Shown: piece by piece, positions 33,388 through 41,083 of the stretch | Layout of the letters: every line of letters begins with the position of its first letter | Numbering within the stretch: position 1 is the stretch's first letter | Origin: Natronospira sp. | Lineage (GTDB): Bacteria; Pseudomonadota; Gammaproteobacteria; Natronospirales; Natronospiraceae | NCBI GenBank assembly: GCA_003558125.1 | Contig: PWMQ01000105.1 | Location: 1-41,083 of the forward strand | Reading direction: 5' to 3' | DNA length: 41,083 nt | Position numbers and translations under genes: made by a program | The notes under the pieces: model-generated | The model's database searches: none | Seen by the model: only the letters and a program-made list of their open reading frames with translations | Told to the model about the DNA's origin: nothing

Positions 33388-34514
33388 TTGCCTTCCTCCG
33401 CAGCCGGAAAACGGATTTCGCCATCGTGGCTGACCACGCTCTTGGCATAGACCTCATCATCCATGTTCCAGGTGAGCCCGCCATCCTCACCCACGCAGGG
33501 CTGGGTGAAATTCCAGAGGTTGCGGGCGAACATTTCGCTGGCGTGCTCGGCAATCATGCCGGGCACATCGGTGGGCCCCACAATACTGACAGATCCCAGT
33601 CGCTTGACCTGCCCGGCCTCGGTCAGCTCGCAGTTGCCGCCGGTCTCGGCTGCCAGGTCCACCAGGACGGCGCCGGGTTTCATGTCCCTGGCCATGGCCT
33701 CGGTAATGATCTTTGGCGCCGGGCGGCCGGGGATGGCCGCCGTGGTGATGACCACATCGGCCTGAGCCACATGCTTGGCCAGGACCGCCTGTTGCTGGGC
33801 CTTCTCTTCCTCGGTCAATTCCCGGGCGTAACCGCCCTCGGCCTCGGCCTTGACGCCGGTATCGACGAACTTCGCCCCCAGAGACTCAACCTGTTCGGCG
33901 ACCGCCGAGCGCACATCGAAGGCTTCCACCCTTGCCCCCAGTCGTCGTGCCGTGGCGATGGCCTGCAGGCCGGCGACACCGGCCCCCACCACCAGCGCCT
34001 TGGCCGGGCGAATGGTGCCGGCGGCAGTGGTGAGCATGGGGAAGAAACGCGGCAGATGTTCAGCCGCAAGGAGCACGGACTTGTAGCCGGCCACCGCCGC
34101 CTGGGACGACAGGGCATCCATGGACTGGGCCCGGGAGATGCGGGGGATCAACTCAACCGCGAAGGCTGAAAGTTTCTGCTCGGCCAGGGCGCCGACAAAT
34201 TCATCCCTTTCCCAGGGCGCCAGAAAGCCTACCAGCCCGGCACCGGGCTTCATTTGCCGAAGGCGCTCTATCTCCGGACGTCTGACCGCGAAGACCAGGT
34301 CTGCCTGAGACCAGAGGGTGTCGGCGTCCTCGACGATCTCCACACCATCGATGTCGGCAAATGCCTGGTCCGAGAATCCCGCAGCCTTGCCGGCCCCGGC
34401 CTGGATCTGTAGCCGGGCCCCGGCCTTGACCAGCTTTGGCGCCAGACTCGGCGCCATGGCCACCCGCCGTTCCCCCTCGCGTGTCTCCGCGGGCACCGCG
34501 ATGACTGTGCTCAT
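33384..34514 (-). CDS. pntAa: NAD(P) transhydrogenase subunit alpha, part 1 (NAD-binding)
   Basis: The 376-residue soluble NAD(H)-binding domain I starts VIAVPAETREGERRVAMAPS; it contains RISRAQSMDALSSQAAVAGY, the dinucleotide-binding VVGAGVAGLQAIATARRLG, AFDVRSAVAEQVESLGAKF, and GAVLVDLAAETGGNCELT. It is first in the five-gene minus-strand run and divergent from the HNH gene, so its promoter must be in 34515-34740. The ribosome-binding site is modest (GGGAG at a long distance, GAAG nearer). Confidence 0.96.
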   Translation of the reverse strand: MSTVIAVPAETREGERRVAMAPSLAPKLVKAGARLQIQAGAGKAAGFSDQAFADIDGVEIVEDADTLWSQADLVFAVRRPEIERLRQMKPGAGLVGFLAPWERDEFVGALAEQKLSAFAVELIPRISRAQSMDALSSQAAVAGYKSVLLAAEHLPRFFPMLTTAAGTIRPAKALVVGAGVAGLQAIATARRLGARVEAFDVRSAVAEQVESLGAKFVDTGVKAEAEGGYARELTEEEKAQQQAVLAKHVAQADVVITTAAIPGRPAPKIITEAMARDMKPGAVLVDLAAETGGNCELTEAGQVKRLGSVSIVGPTDVPGMIAEHASEMFARNLWNFTQPCVGEDGGLTWNMDDEVYAKSVVSHDGEIRFPAAEEGK

Positions 34515-34740
34515 TGTGATCTTCGCTCCCTTGGCTATTGGGCTGGCAGAAAGTATCTCGATTGAGTGTAGCAGCCTCTGAGGCCTCGTTGGCGGCGTGA
34601 ATTTTTTGTTGCCGCCGTGATCAAAAACTTGTCAAGGCAGGGGAAATGGATGTAAAAGTGTCAACAGAAGCTGATGCGGGCGGTGTTTTCTGACCTGAGT
34701 CCAAGCGCCCCGTTCGCGCAACCGGGCTTCGGAGCGAACC
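34515..34740. promoter_or_regulatory. divergent pntAa / HNH intergenic region
   Basis: These 226 bases must hold promoters for both sides. Visible structure: an inverted repeat GGCGGC/GCCGCC at 34591-34596 and 34611-34616 with a T-rich loop, and a possible plus-strand -35 TTGTCA at 34629-34634 with only poor -10 partners around 34651-34657. No regulator site is recognised. Confidence 0.35.
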
Positions 34741-35349
34741 ATGAATAATCTGGCTCAGCAGGTGCTGCGAACCGACATCGGGGGCATGCCGCTGGAGTGG
34801 ATTGGCTACCAGGACGCGGCAAGGCTCTATCATCTGGGCGAAGTGGCCTATGAGGTTGGTTCGCCCTTGTACGACCTCCACGGTGGCATCTGTGCACGCA
34901 CGGGCCGCCAAAGCATCCTCACTGTCCACTCCATCATCGCCACCCCCGGCAGCCGCAAGTACGTCAACCGCGCCCGCGGACAGTACACGCCGCCACTGAA
35001 CAACCACACTCTCTTCCGGCGTGATGCCCGCCTCTGCCTTTATTGCGGTGATCGCTTTCCCAGCAATCTGCTTTCCCGTGATCATGTCACCCCGGTATCC
35101 CAGGGTGGCCACGATCACTGGAACAATGTGGTGACTGCCTGCAAGCGCTGCAACAACCACAAGGCGGACCTGACACCGGAACAGGCCGGGATGCAGCTTC
35201 TGGCCGTTCCCTTCACCCCCACCCATGCCGAGTACGTCTATCTCAAGGGTCGTCGGGTGCTGGCTGACCAGATGGAATTCCTGTTGGCCCACTTCCCTCG
35301 GACCAGTCCCCTGCACAAGCGTCTGAGCAGTCTGCTGGAGCGCAATTGA
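34741..35349 (+). CDS. HNH endonuclease domain protein
   Basis: The 202-residue protein carries a zinc-stabilised HNH domain (about 98-142): CLYCGDRF, then RDHVTPVSQGGHDHWNNVV, then ACKRCNNHKAD, giving the CxxC-DH-N-CxxC-N arrangement complete. The N-terminal 95 residues and C-terminal 60 residues are less familiar; the N-terminus has QDAARLYHLGEVAYEVG. Stand-alone HNH proteins of this kind are widespread in gammaproteobacteria and their role is not settled (repair, or housekeeping rather than mobile-element function). It lies 9 bases before a 5'-3' exonuclease gene, which suggests a shared message. Confidence 0.9.
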   Translation: MNNLAQQVLRTDIGGMPLEWIGYQDAARLYHLGEVAYEVGSPLYDLHGGICARTGRQSILTVHSIIATPGSRKYVNRARGQYTPPLNNHTLFRRDARLCLYCGDRFPSNLLSRDHVTPVSQGGHDHWNNVVTACKRCNNHKADLTPEQAGMQLLAVPFTPTHAEYVYLKGRRVLADQMEFLLAHFPRTSPLHKRLSSLLERN

Positions 35350-35358
35350 GAGATCTTT

Positions 35359-36234
35359 GTGCTCTACCTTCTTGATGCCTCCATCTTTCTCTTTCGCGGC
35401 TGGTTTGCCCTGCCCGATTCCATCACTACTGCCGCAGGTGAGCCCGCCAATGCCTTTCGCGGTTTCGCCACCACCCTGGTGGACCTGCTGCCTGAAACCG
35501 GCGGCCAGCCCCTCCTGATTTGCTTCGATGAAAGCCTGAGCAGCTCCTTTCGCAATGAAATCGACCCGGACTACAAGGCCAACCGCGAGTTGCCGCCGCC
35601 GGAACTGGAGTGTCAGTTCCGCTGGGCCCGGACGCTGTCCGAGGCCCTGGGCCTGCCCGTGCTCGCTTCCGATTATTTCGAGGCCGATGACCTGATGGCC
35701 AGCGCCGCCCGCCTGGCGCGAGACCAGGCACTGCCCATTACCCTGATCAGTCGGGACAAGGACCTCGCCCAGTTGCTGCGCCCGGGCGACTATTTCTGGG
35801 AGGGGCCGGGCAAGGCGGCCCGCGATCGTGATGCGGTGGCCGAGCGCTTCGGCTTTCCCCCCGAGCGCATGGCCGACTACCTCGCCCTGGTGGGCGACCC
35901 GGTGGACAATATTCCCGGCGTGCCCGGCATCGGCGCCAAGACCGCCGCCCGCCTGTTCTCGCTCTACAGCGACCTGGATGCCCTGTACGCCGATCTCGAC
36001 GGCCTCCTCGAGCACGGGCTGCGCGGCGCCGCCCGTCTCCGCGAACGACTGCAGGCGCATCGGGAAGTGGCTTTCCGGGCCCGCGCCCTAACCCGCCTGC
36101 GGGATGACGCCCCGCTGCCTTTCGACGCCCTGCCGCCGCGGGGGCCAGTCGACCCATCGGCCCTGAACGAGCTGGACCGCCTTGTCGGTCTGGGTCGAGC
36201 CAACCGCAGGAAGCTGGGTCTGGCGCATGCCTGA
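35359..36234 (+). CDS. 5'-3' exonuclease / flap nuclease (Pol I N-domain-like, ExoIX type)
   Basis: The 291-residue product matches the stand-alone 5' nuclease domain family. Acidic metal-binding residues appear in YLLDASIFLF, CFDE, FEADDLMA and LISRDKDLAQLL, and the helix-three-turn-helix DNA-binding motif is LVGDPVDNIPGVPGIGAKTAARL. Because EADD and SRDKD are intact it is likely catalytic, probably in Okazaki-fragment or flap processing. GTG 35359 is the start with GAGAGA upstream. It overlaps the next gene by 8 bases. Confidence 0.93.
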   Translation: MLYLLDASIFLFRGWFALPDSITTAAGEPANAFRGFATTLVDLLPETGGQPLLICFDESLSSSFRNEIDPDYKANRELPPPELECQFRWARTLSEALGLPVLASDYFEADDLMASAARLARDQALPITLISRDKDLAQLLRPGDYFWEGPGKAARDRDAVAERFGFPPERMADYLALVGDPVDNIPGVPGIGAKTAARLFSLYSDLDALYADLDGLLEHGLRGAARLRERLQAHREVAFRARALTRLRDDAPLPFDALPPRGPVDPSALNELDRLVGLGRANRRKLGLAHA

Positions 36235-37114
36235 GCCAAGTGAATCACAGCGCCAGGCCATCTTCCGGGCCGCCGGTCTGCCCGAGACTCGAATCCACTG
36301 CCGGCCGCTGTCGGGCGGGGACATCGGCCACGCTTGGCAGTTGGACAGTGAGGATCAGTCGTTTTTCCTCAAGACCCTGCCGGCCAGCAATAACCCCATG
36401 CTGGCAGCCGAGGCCGACGGCCTGGCCAGGCTGGCGGCGACCGACGCGGTGCGTGTCCCCACGGTTCTGGCGCAGGGCCGCGACCGCCATATCGCCTGGC
36501 TGTTGTGCGAATACCTGCCACTGTCCGCCCCAAGCGAGGCCAGCGACACCCGTCTGGGCGAGGCCCTGGCCGCTCTGCACGGGCATCAGGCCGAACACCA
36601 TGGCCTTGAGCGCGACAACTACATCGGCCTCACGCCCCAGCCCAACCGCCAAAGCCAGGACTGGTGCTGGTTCTTCCGCGAGCAGCGCTTGCGTCCGCAA
36701 CTGGATTGGGCAGCCGCCAAGGGCGCGGGCGGTGCCTTACAGGAGGCCGGCGAGCGCTTGCTCGAAGCCCTCCCGCGCCTGCTGGCGGACCACAGACCCG
36801 CCCCGTCCCTCCTTCACGGCGACCTTTGGGTTGGCAACCGCGCCCGTATCGGCGCCGACGAGCCCGTCATTTTCGACCCGGCTTGCCACTACGGCGACCG
36901 TGAATGCGACCTTGCCATGAGCGAGTTATTCGGCCGCTTCCACGCGGGCTTCTACCAGGCCTACCAGCACCACTATCCCCTGGACCCCGGCTACCACCAT
37001 CTACGCCGCCCCCTCTACCAGCTTTACCACGTCCTCAACCACTGCAACCTCTTCGGCAGCCCCTACGACCACCACGCCCTGTCCCTTGTCGAGACAGTGC
37101 TGAATGCCGACTGA
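36227..37114 (+). CDS. fructosamine/ketosamine-3-kinase family protein
   Basis: The 295-residue phosphotransferase fold protein has SGGDIGHAWQL near the start, FLKTLP with the ATP lysine, LHGHQAEHHGLERDNYIGLTPQPN, the catalytic loop LLHGDLWVGN and the metal-binding FDPACHYGDRECDLAMSELF. These are hallmarks of the fructosamine kinase family, which phosphorylates sugars attached to protein amines so that they fall off (deglycation). ATG 36227 overlaps the exonuclease stop. YajL, also linked by some reports to glycation repair, is in the same window but not adjacent. Confidence 0.93.
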   Translation: MPEPSESQRQAIFRAAGLPETRIHCRPLSGGDIGHAWQLDSEDQSFFLKTLPASNNPMLAAEADGLARLAATDAVRVPTVLAQGRDRHIAWLLCEYLPLSAPSEASDTRLGEALAALHGHQAEHHGLERDNYIGLTPQPNRQSQDWCWFFREQRLRPQLDWAAAKGAGGALQEAGERLLEALPRLLADHRPAPSLLHGDLWVGNRARIGADEPVIFDPACHYGDRECDLAMSELFGRFHAGFYQAYQHHYPLDPGYHHLRRPLYQLYHVLNHCNLFGSPYDHHALSLVETVLNAD

Positions 37115-37206
37115 CCGGAATTTGGGTGGGCGATTGGAACACAGAGTCAACGGAGGAAGACGGAAAGTTCTCGGATGGTCGGCTTGCGGCTGTATGCGCG
37201 AATGGA

Positions 37207-37835
37207 TTAACTCAGAGGTTCCCCAACATCCCCTGAACCTGTTTTGCGTCCGAGAAGACACAAGACAATGCCGACGAAAACACCCCAAGCGACTCCCGCA
37301 AGATGGATGGTCTGGGCAACGGCATCAACTCCGTGCCCGAGTGAGATGGCCAAAACAACGGCGATCAGGCTCTCGGCACGGTATACCAGCGGGATCCGTC
37401 GCGAGAAAGGATTGAATGAGCCGCCAGGCACGCGAGAATCGCCAGGATGCCGCCGGATGCACCTACCGCGGCGGTTTCCGAATCAAGCAGTGAATGGAGC
37501 AGGCCACCGACCAGGATGCCGCCAATGAGTACGACAAGGAAGTTTTTGCGTCCATGCCAGGATTCAAATATGGGTCCGAAGAAGAACAGTCCAATGAGAT
37601 TCAGCGCGATATGGATCCAGCTGAAGTGAAGAAGCGCGTAGCTCGCAAACTTCCAGTAGGCCCCATCATCCAGTGCGGCTTGATCAAGCCGCAGTGATTC
37701 GACAAGAACACTCGATAGTTCGGGATAGGCAAAGCTGCTGAACAAAAGCAGCCAGCCGGCAAACAGAATGAAACCGGTATAAGTCGTGGCAGATGCTGTT
37801 GAATTTAGAGCGATCCAGGATCGAAAGCGTTGGGC
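37207..37835 (-). pseudogene. rhomboid-family intramembrane protease, broken
   Basis: Reading from 37835, this frame encodes membrane helices, FSWIHIALNLIGLFFFGPIFE, and the catalytic serine motif GASGG (serine codon 37455-37457). Near 37400-37430 the frame is lost; the next frame continues SRRIPLVYRAESLIAVVLAI and carries the catalytic-histidine motif TIHLAGVAWG, ending at TAA 37207-37209. The serine and histidine thus lie in different frames, so no single product has both. There is no good start codon: the frame opens directly after an in-frame TAG at 37836-37838. A sequencing error could explain one lesion but less easily both. Confidence 0.75.
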
Positions 37836-38159
37836 CTACAGAATCTCCTGTTTGAATCTGTGCGAATGACTACCAGCGACGACGAGGCCCAGCATCGCTG
37901 AAAGCAAAAGCAACCAAAACCCATGCCAGCCGGACATTGATGAACCTAGCTGAATTGATCCGAGCGTAGGCTGGCTGAATCCAATGAGTCCGGCAGCTGC
38001 GGCCATTATGGCCATGGCAGTAAGCGAGCACCTCAATTTTGAAAAGTACTGCGATCGCCATTGTTTGTTTAATATGAGCGGCAATTCTCGTTTCAGACGC
38101 TTTGAGAATTCTTGGTTAAGGCGCCACGGTCGCCGAGGCAGCTGATTACTCACACGCAT
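37836..38159 (-). CDS. small two-helix protein, perhaps the N-terminal part of the broken rhomboid
   Basis: From ATG 38159 to TAG 37836-37838 the frame encodes 107 residues: a basic N-terminal part (RVSNQLPRRPWRLNQEF) and two hydrophobic helices (about 48-65, AMAIMAAAAGLIGFSQP region, and 78-97, WHGFWLLLLSAMLGLVVAG). Its stop is directly followed, in the same frame, by the rhomboid reading frame, so a single ancestral gene interrupted by TAG is a reasonable explanation. Ribosome-binding signals are weak and the start could lie further upstream. Confidence 0.45.
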   Translation of the reverse strand: MRVSNQLPRRPWRLNQEFSKRLKRELPLILNKQWRSQYFSKLRCSLTAMAIMAAAAGLIGFSQPTLGSIQLGSSMSGWHGFWLLLLSAMLGLVVAGSHSHRFKQEIL

Positions 38160-38300
38160 GACTACTTCGTACCAATGCAGTTGTTGCTTCGATCTGGGTC
38201 GCCAAGGATTCCCTTTTGCGAATCGTAGCAGGATGGCCCGGTCGACACGTCTTCTCCCTTGCCGCGACGCCCGCGCAAGCCGTCGTGCCACCTGATGGCC

Positions 38301-38324
38301 AATCGCGGATGAATCCGCTCCCAC
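38301..38324. repeat. REP-like palindrome, third copy
   Basis: The sequence AATCGCGGATGAATCCGCTC plus CCAC matches the element pair at 11829-11903, including the CGCGGAT-n-AATCCGC core. It lies between the rhomboid remnant and the M3 peptidase gene. Confidence 0.65.
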
Positions 38325-38353
38325 TGTTCTCCGCGTTACCGCCCGGAACCACG

Positions 38354-38383
38354 AAAAAGCCCCTTCCGGAAACCGGAAGGGGC
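38354..38383 (-). terminator. Rho-independent terminator of the M3 peptidase gene
   Basis: A perfect 11-base-pair stem (38359-38369/38373-38383, 3-base loop) is followed on the minus strand by five T residues (38354-38358 as A on the plus strand). It is 30 bases beyond the peptidase stop at 38413. Confidence 0.9.
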
Positions 38384-38412
38384 CTTGATAGCGCTTGTTT
38401 TTGCCGGCGGTC

Positions 38413-40581
38413 TTAGTCGTCGAGCAGGCCGCGGCGTTCCAGCAGGGCCTCGATCTTGGGTTCGCGGCCGGCGAATTCCATGTACAGATCCATGGCATCC
38501 ATGGTGCCGCCCGAGGAGAGGATGGTGCTGCGGAAGTGCTCACCATTCTCGCGGGTCAGGCCGCCGTTTTCCTCGAACCAGAGCACGCTGTCGGCATCCA
38601 GCACTTCACTCCAGATATAGGAGTAATAGCCGGCGGAATAGCCGCCCATCATGTGGGAGAAGTAGGGCGTGCGATAGCGCGGCGGCACCGGGGCAAAGTC
38701 CATGTCGTGCTCGGCCAGTACCCGGGCCTCGAAGTCCATGGCTTCCTCCGCGGGGGGCACATCTTCCGGCTGCAGTTGATGCCAGGCCTGGTCGATGGTG
38801 GAGGCGGCCATGTACTCGGCGGTTCGGAAACCCTGGTTGAACTGCTGGGCTTCCAGGACCCGCTCCAGCAGTTCTTCCGGGATCTGCTCACCGGTCTCGT
38901 AGTGGCGGGCGTAGTTGGCCAGCACTTCCGGCCAGGACGCCCACATCTCATAAACCTGTGAGGGATATTCCACGAAGTCACGGGGCACGCTGGTACCGGA
39001 GAAGCGGGGATAGCGCACATCCGAGAACAGGCCGTGAATGGCATGGCCGAACTCGTGGAACAGGGTGGTGGTTTCGTCCCAGGTCAGCAGGGTGGGCTCA
39101 CCTTCACCTGGATGGCTGATGTTGAGATGAATGCCCACGATCGGCTGGCCGCCCAAGAGCTCGGACTGGATCTGGTAGGAGTTCATCCAGGCCCCGCCCC
39201 GCTTGGAGCCGCGGGAGTACATGTCGCTGTACATCAGGCCCAGGGGGGTGCCGTCTTCCTCGAAGACTTCATAGACCCGCACGGTGTCGTGATAGACGGG
39301 AATGTCGTGGCGCTCTTCGAAGGTAATGCCGAACAGCTTCTCGGCGGAATAGAAAACGCCATTCTCCATCACGCTTTCAAATTCGAAGTAGGGCCGCACA
39401 TCGGACTCGTCAAAGGCATAACGTTCCTGGCGAACCTTTTCGGCATAGAAGGCCCAGTCCCAGGAGGCCAGCTCAAAAGGCTCGTCCTCGGTCTCGTCGA
39501 TGATGGCCTGGATGTCATCGGCTTCCTGGCGGGCATTGCTCATGGCGATGGGATTGATGTCGTCATGCAGATCGTTGACCGTCTGCAGATCACTGGCGGT
39601 CTGCTCTTCCAGGATGTAATCGGCATGGGTGTCATAACCCAGCATGCGGGCGCGCTCGCCGCGCAGTTTCACCGTTTCGACCACGATTTCGCGCGTGTCG
39701 TGTTCATTGCCCCGGCTGCCCCGGTTGAGGGAGGCGGTATGCACGCGTTCCCGAAGATCGCGGTTCGTCAGCCGTGACAGCGGCGGCTGGCCACTGGTGT
39801 TGAGCAGGGTGATCACGTACTTGCCTTCCAGGCCGCGATCCTCGGCTTCCTCGGCGGCGCGGCGGATCTGGCTGTCGGAGAGGCCGTCGAGCTTGTCGCG
39901 GTCTTCGACCACCACGGCCGAGTCATTGACCTCGGCCAGCACCTTCTGACTGAACTCGGTGCCCAGTTCGGCCAGACGGGTGTTGATCTCCCGCAGACGA
40001 TCCTGCTCGGATTCGCTCAGCCGGGCGCCGGCGCGGACAAAGTCAGTGTGGTACCGCTCCAGCAGCCGCTTGGACTCGGGATCCAGGTCCAGTTCCTCGC
40101 GTTCCTGATAGAGACTGTCCACTCGCTCGAAGAGGGCGGCATTGAGATTGATGGCGTCCTGGTGCGCGGACAGCTTGGGCGAGAACTCGCGCTGAACGCC
40201 CTGCAGCTCTTCATTGGTGTGGGCGCCGGCCAGGGCCGAGAAAACCCGCATCACCCGGGCCAGTAGCTGACCGGAACGTTCCATCTCGACGATGGTGTTC
40301 TCGAAGCTGGGTGCTTCCGGGTTGTCGGCGATGGCTTCGACCTCGGCCATGTGCTCGGCCATGGCCTTTTCGATGGCCTCGGGGAAATGCTCGGCACGGA
40401 TCCGGTCAAAGGCCGGTGCGCCATAGGGCGGGTCGCTGGCAACCAGCAGGGGGTTGCGCTCATCGGCGGCCTCTTCAGCCGCGGGGGCTTCGCTCCGATC
40501 GCGCTCGGTGTCCGGGCTGTCGCCGCAGGCAGCAAGCGCCAGGGGCAGGGCACTGAGGCCCAGTATCAGTCTGCTCTTCAC
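38413..40581 (-). CDS. dcp: M3-family metallopeptidase, lipoprotein (Dcp/oligopeptidase A type)
   Basis: The product is 722 residues from GTG 40581, chosen because AGGAG lies 8 bases upstream; earlier in-frame codons put this signal inside the gene. A lipoprotein signal (LGLSALPLALAACGDS, cysteine 19) is followed by a low-complexity acidic stretch, then the M3 fold with zinc motif LFHEFGHAIHG (HEFGH at about 509-513), the third-ligand region EYPSQVYEMWA, and the C-terminal SHMMGGYSAGYYSYIWSEVLDAD. M3 enzymes cleave small peptides; the lipid anchor implies a periplasmic or outer-membrane location, unlike cytoplasmic E. coli Dcp. It is monocistronic, with its own terminator. Confidence 0.93.
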   Translation of the reverse strand: MKSRLILGLSALPLALAACGDSPDTERDRSEAPAAEEAADERNPLLVASDPPYGAPAFDRIRAEHFPEAIEKAMAEHMAEVEAIADNPEAPSFENTIVEMERSGQLLARVMRVFSALAGAHTNEELQGVQREFSPKLSAHQDAINLNAALFERVDSLYQEREELDLDPESKRLLERYHTDFVRAGARLSESEQDRLREINTRLAELGTEFSQKVLAEVNDSAVVVEDRDKLDGLSDSQIRRAAEEAEDRGLEGKYVITLLNTSGQPPLSRLTNRDLRERVHTASLNRGSRGNEHDTREIVVETVKLRGERARMLGYDTHADYILEEQTASDLQTVNDLHDDINPIAMSNARQEADDIQAIIDETEDEPFELASWDWAFYAEKVRQERYAFDESDVRPYFEFESVMENGVFYSAEKLFGITFEERHDIPVYHDTVRVYEVFEEDGTPLGLMYSDMYSRGSKRGGAWMNSYQIQSELLGGQPIVGIHLNISHPGEGEPTLLTWDETTTLFHEFGHAIHGLFSDVRYPRFSGTSVPRDFVEYPSQVYEMWASWPEVLANYARHYETGEQIPEELLERVLEAQQFNQGFRTAEYMAASTIDQAWHQLQPEDVPPAEEAMDFEARVLAEHDMDFAPVPPRYRTPYFSHMMGGYSAGYYSYIWSEVLDADSVLWFEENGGLTRENGEHFRSTILSSGGTMDAMDLYMEFAGREPKIEALLERRGLLDD

Positions 40582-40720
40582 GGTAATCACTCCTGACAAG
40601 CATGGTTCTGGCGGTTAGTGGGAGAGGCCGGCTCACGGCCAGGGCAAATGCCGGCAACCGGACGGATCATAGCATCCCGCTTGCCGGCGAAAAGAGGGGT
40701 AGGGACCCTCTAGAGGGACC

Positions 40721-41083
40721 CTAGGGAAACAGCGACTCAAAATCGCCCCGGTCCAGGGCTTCTTCCAGCTCCTGCATGCGGTCGCGGGCCTGGTCCATTT
40801 CGCCCGGGCTGAGCAACATGGAAAGGGCGTCTTCGGCACCGTCAAAATCCGGCGGGCAGCCCTGCTGCAGGCAGAGGGCACGGACCCAGTCGGCATCACC
40901 GGAGCAGTCCTGCCCGTACTTGCAGGCCAGCATGAGCCAGGCGCTTTCGTCGGCCTGGGGGGAATTGTTGACCGCGCTGAGCTGGCTGGCATAGGAGAGG
41001 GACTCCGGATTCCTGTCCCGCAAGGTATCGACGATCCGATCCGGCTCGAAGCCACTGTCGCGGCCCGCCATCCAGTGGCGATA
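40721..41083 (-). CDS. unrecognised protein, C-terminal part only
   Basis: The frame is open to the window edge, so its start is outside. The visible tail of about 120 residues has four cysteines in a tight pattern (LACKYGQDCS, ALCLQQGCP) and ends with a charged helix MDQARDRMQELEEALDRGDF. Similar cysteine patterns occur at the C-terminus of uncharacterised proteins in Xanthomonadales-like bacteria, from memory only. Function unknown. The stop codon lies within a tandem AGGGACCCT repeat (40701-40722). Confidence 0.6.
   Translation of the reverse strand, partial: YRHWMAGRDSGFEPDRIVDTLRDRNPESLSYASQLSAVNNSPQADESAWLMLACKYGQDCSGDADWVRALCLQQGCPPDFDGAEDALSMLLSPGEMDQARDRMQELEEALDRGDFESLFP

Noticed and set aside
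34621-36060. 479-codon minus-strand frame opposite the HNH and exonuclease genes
   Set aside because: It overlaps two well-supported plus-strand genes and shows no domain.
38160-38546. N-terminal extension of the small two-helix protein into the peptidase gene
   Set aside because: The upstream part is antisense to the peptidase C-terminus, the terminator and a REP-like element, so it is unlikely to be coding; the start was set at 38159.
1-41083. CRISPR arrays, rRNA or tRNA genes, prophage or complete insertion sequence
   Set aside because: No regularly spaced repeats, no tRNA-like cloverleaf with conserved TTCGA arm and no transposase or integrase motifs were noticed by eye; a tRNAscan or ISfinder search was not possible.

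Overview
The window is GC-rich chromosomal DNA from a gammaproteobacterium. Gene orders that are familiar in that class support this: DUF971-ubiE-ubiJ-ubiB, gpmI-envC-ctpA-yibQ, yibN-grxC-secB-gpsA-trmL, and a complete MSHA-type pilus assembly operon. Genes are dense, most operon neighbours overlap by 4 bases or lie within 30 bases, and start codons include ATG, GTG and TTG, with one apparent CTG. The lineage below class level cannot be fixed from the sequence alone; the mix of MSHA genes, a class 1B dihydroorotate dehydrogenase and PntAB fits an Ectothiorhodospiraceae- or Wenzhouxiangella-like environmental organism, but that is inference. No tRNA, rRNA, CRISPR array or intact transposase was seen.

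Layout. 1-3698 (+): tail of a DUF971 protein, an intergenic block holding a long inverted-repeat element, then ubiquinone genes ubiE-ubiJ-ubiB and a 30-residue membrane peptide. 3700-9253 (-): yajL, yibQ, ctpA, envC, gpmI, an envelope/peptidoglycan and glycolysis block. 9342-11819 (+): yibN, grxC, secB, gpsA (redox, export, phospholipid precursor). 11820-12461: REP-like palindromes and trmL (-). 12522-13475 (+): orphan class 1B pyrD. 13476-23889 (+): MSHA biogenesis operon mshI, a PilN-like gene, mshJ, mshK, mshL, mshM, mshN, mshE, mshG and one prepilin-like gene, preceded by a long leader with several hairpins. 23967-27222: an internally duplicated membrane protein, trmO (-), hemH and a VOC protein. 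27471-28751 (+): an unrecognised cysteine-rich secreted protein. 28886-34514 (-): pntAa-pntAb-pntB followed by a TonB-domain lipoprotein and a PAS-GGDEF-EAL protein. 34741-37114 (+): HNH nuclease, 5'-3' exonuclease, fructosamine-kinase-like protein. 37207-38159 (-): a broken rhomboid-like locus. 38413-40581 (-): a lipoprotein M3 peptidase. 40721-41083 (-): tail of an unrecognised protein.

How parts may work together. The MSHA operon encodes a full inner-membrane platform, secretin and motor but no obvious major pilin, so its pilins must be elsewhere or lost. The MshE motor carries the two N-terminal repeats known to bind cyclic di-GMP, and an apparently bifunctional cyclic di-GMP enzyme lies about 5 kb away, so regulation of the pilus by that messenger is plausible. 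The most unusual non-coding feature is the leader between pyrD and mshI: a dyad next to a possible promoter, then nested hairpins closed by a long-range stem, ending at a strong ribosome-binding site in front of a CTG codon.
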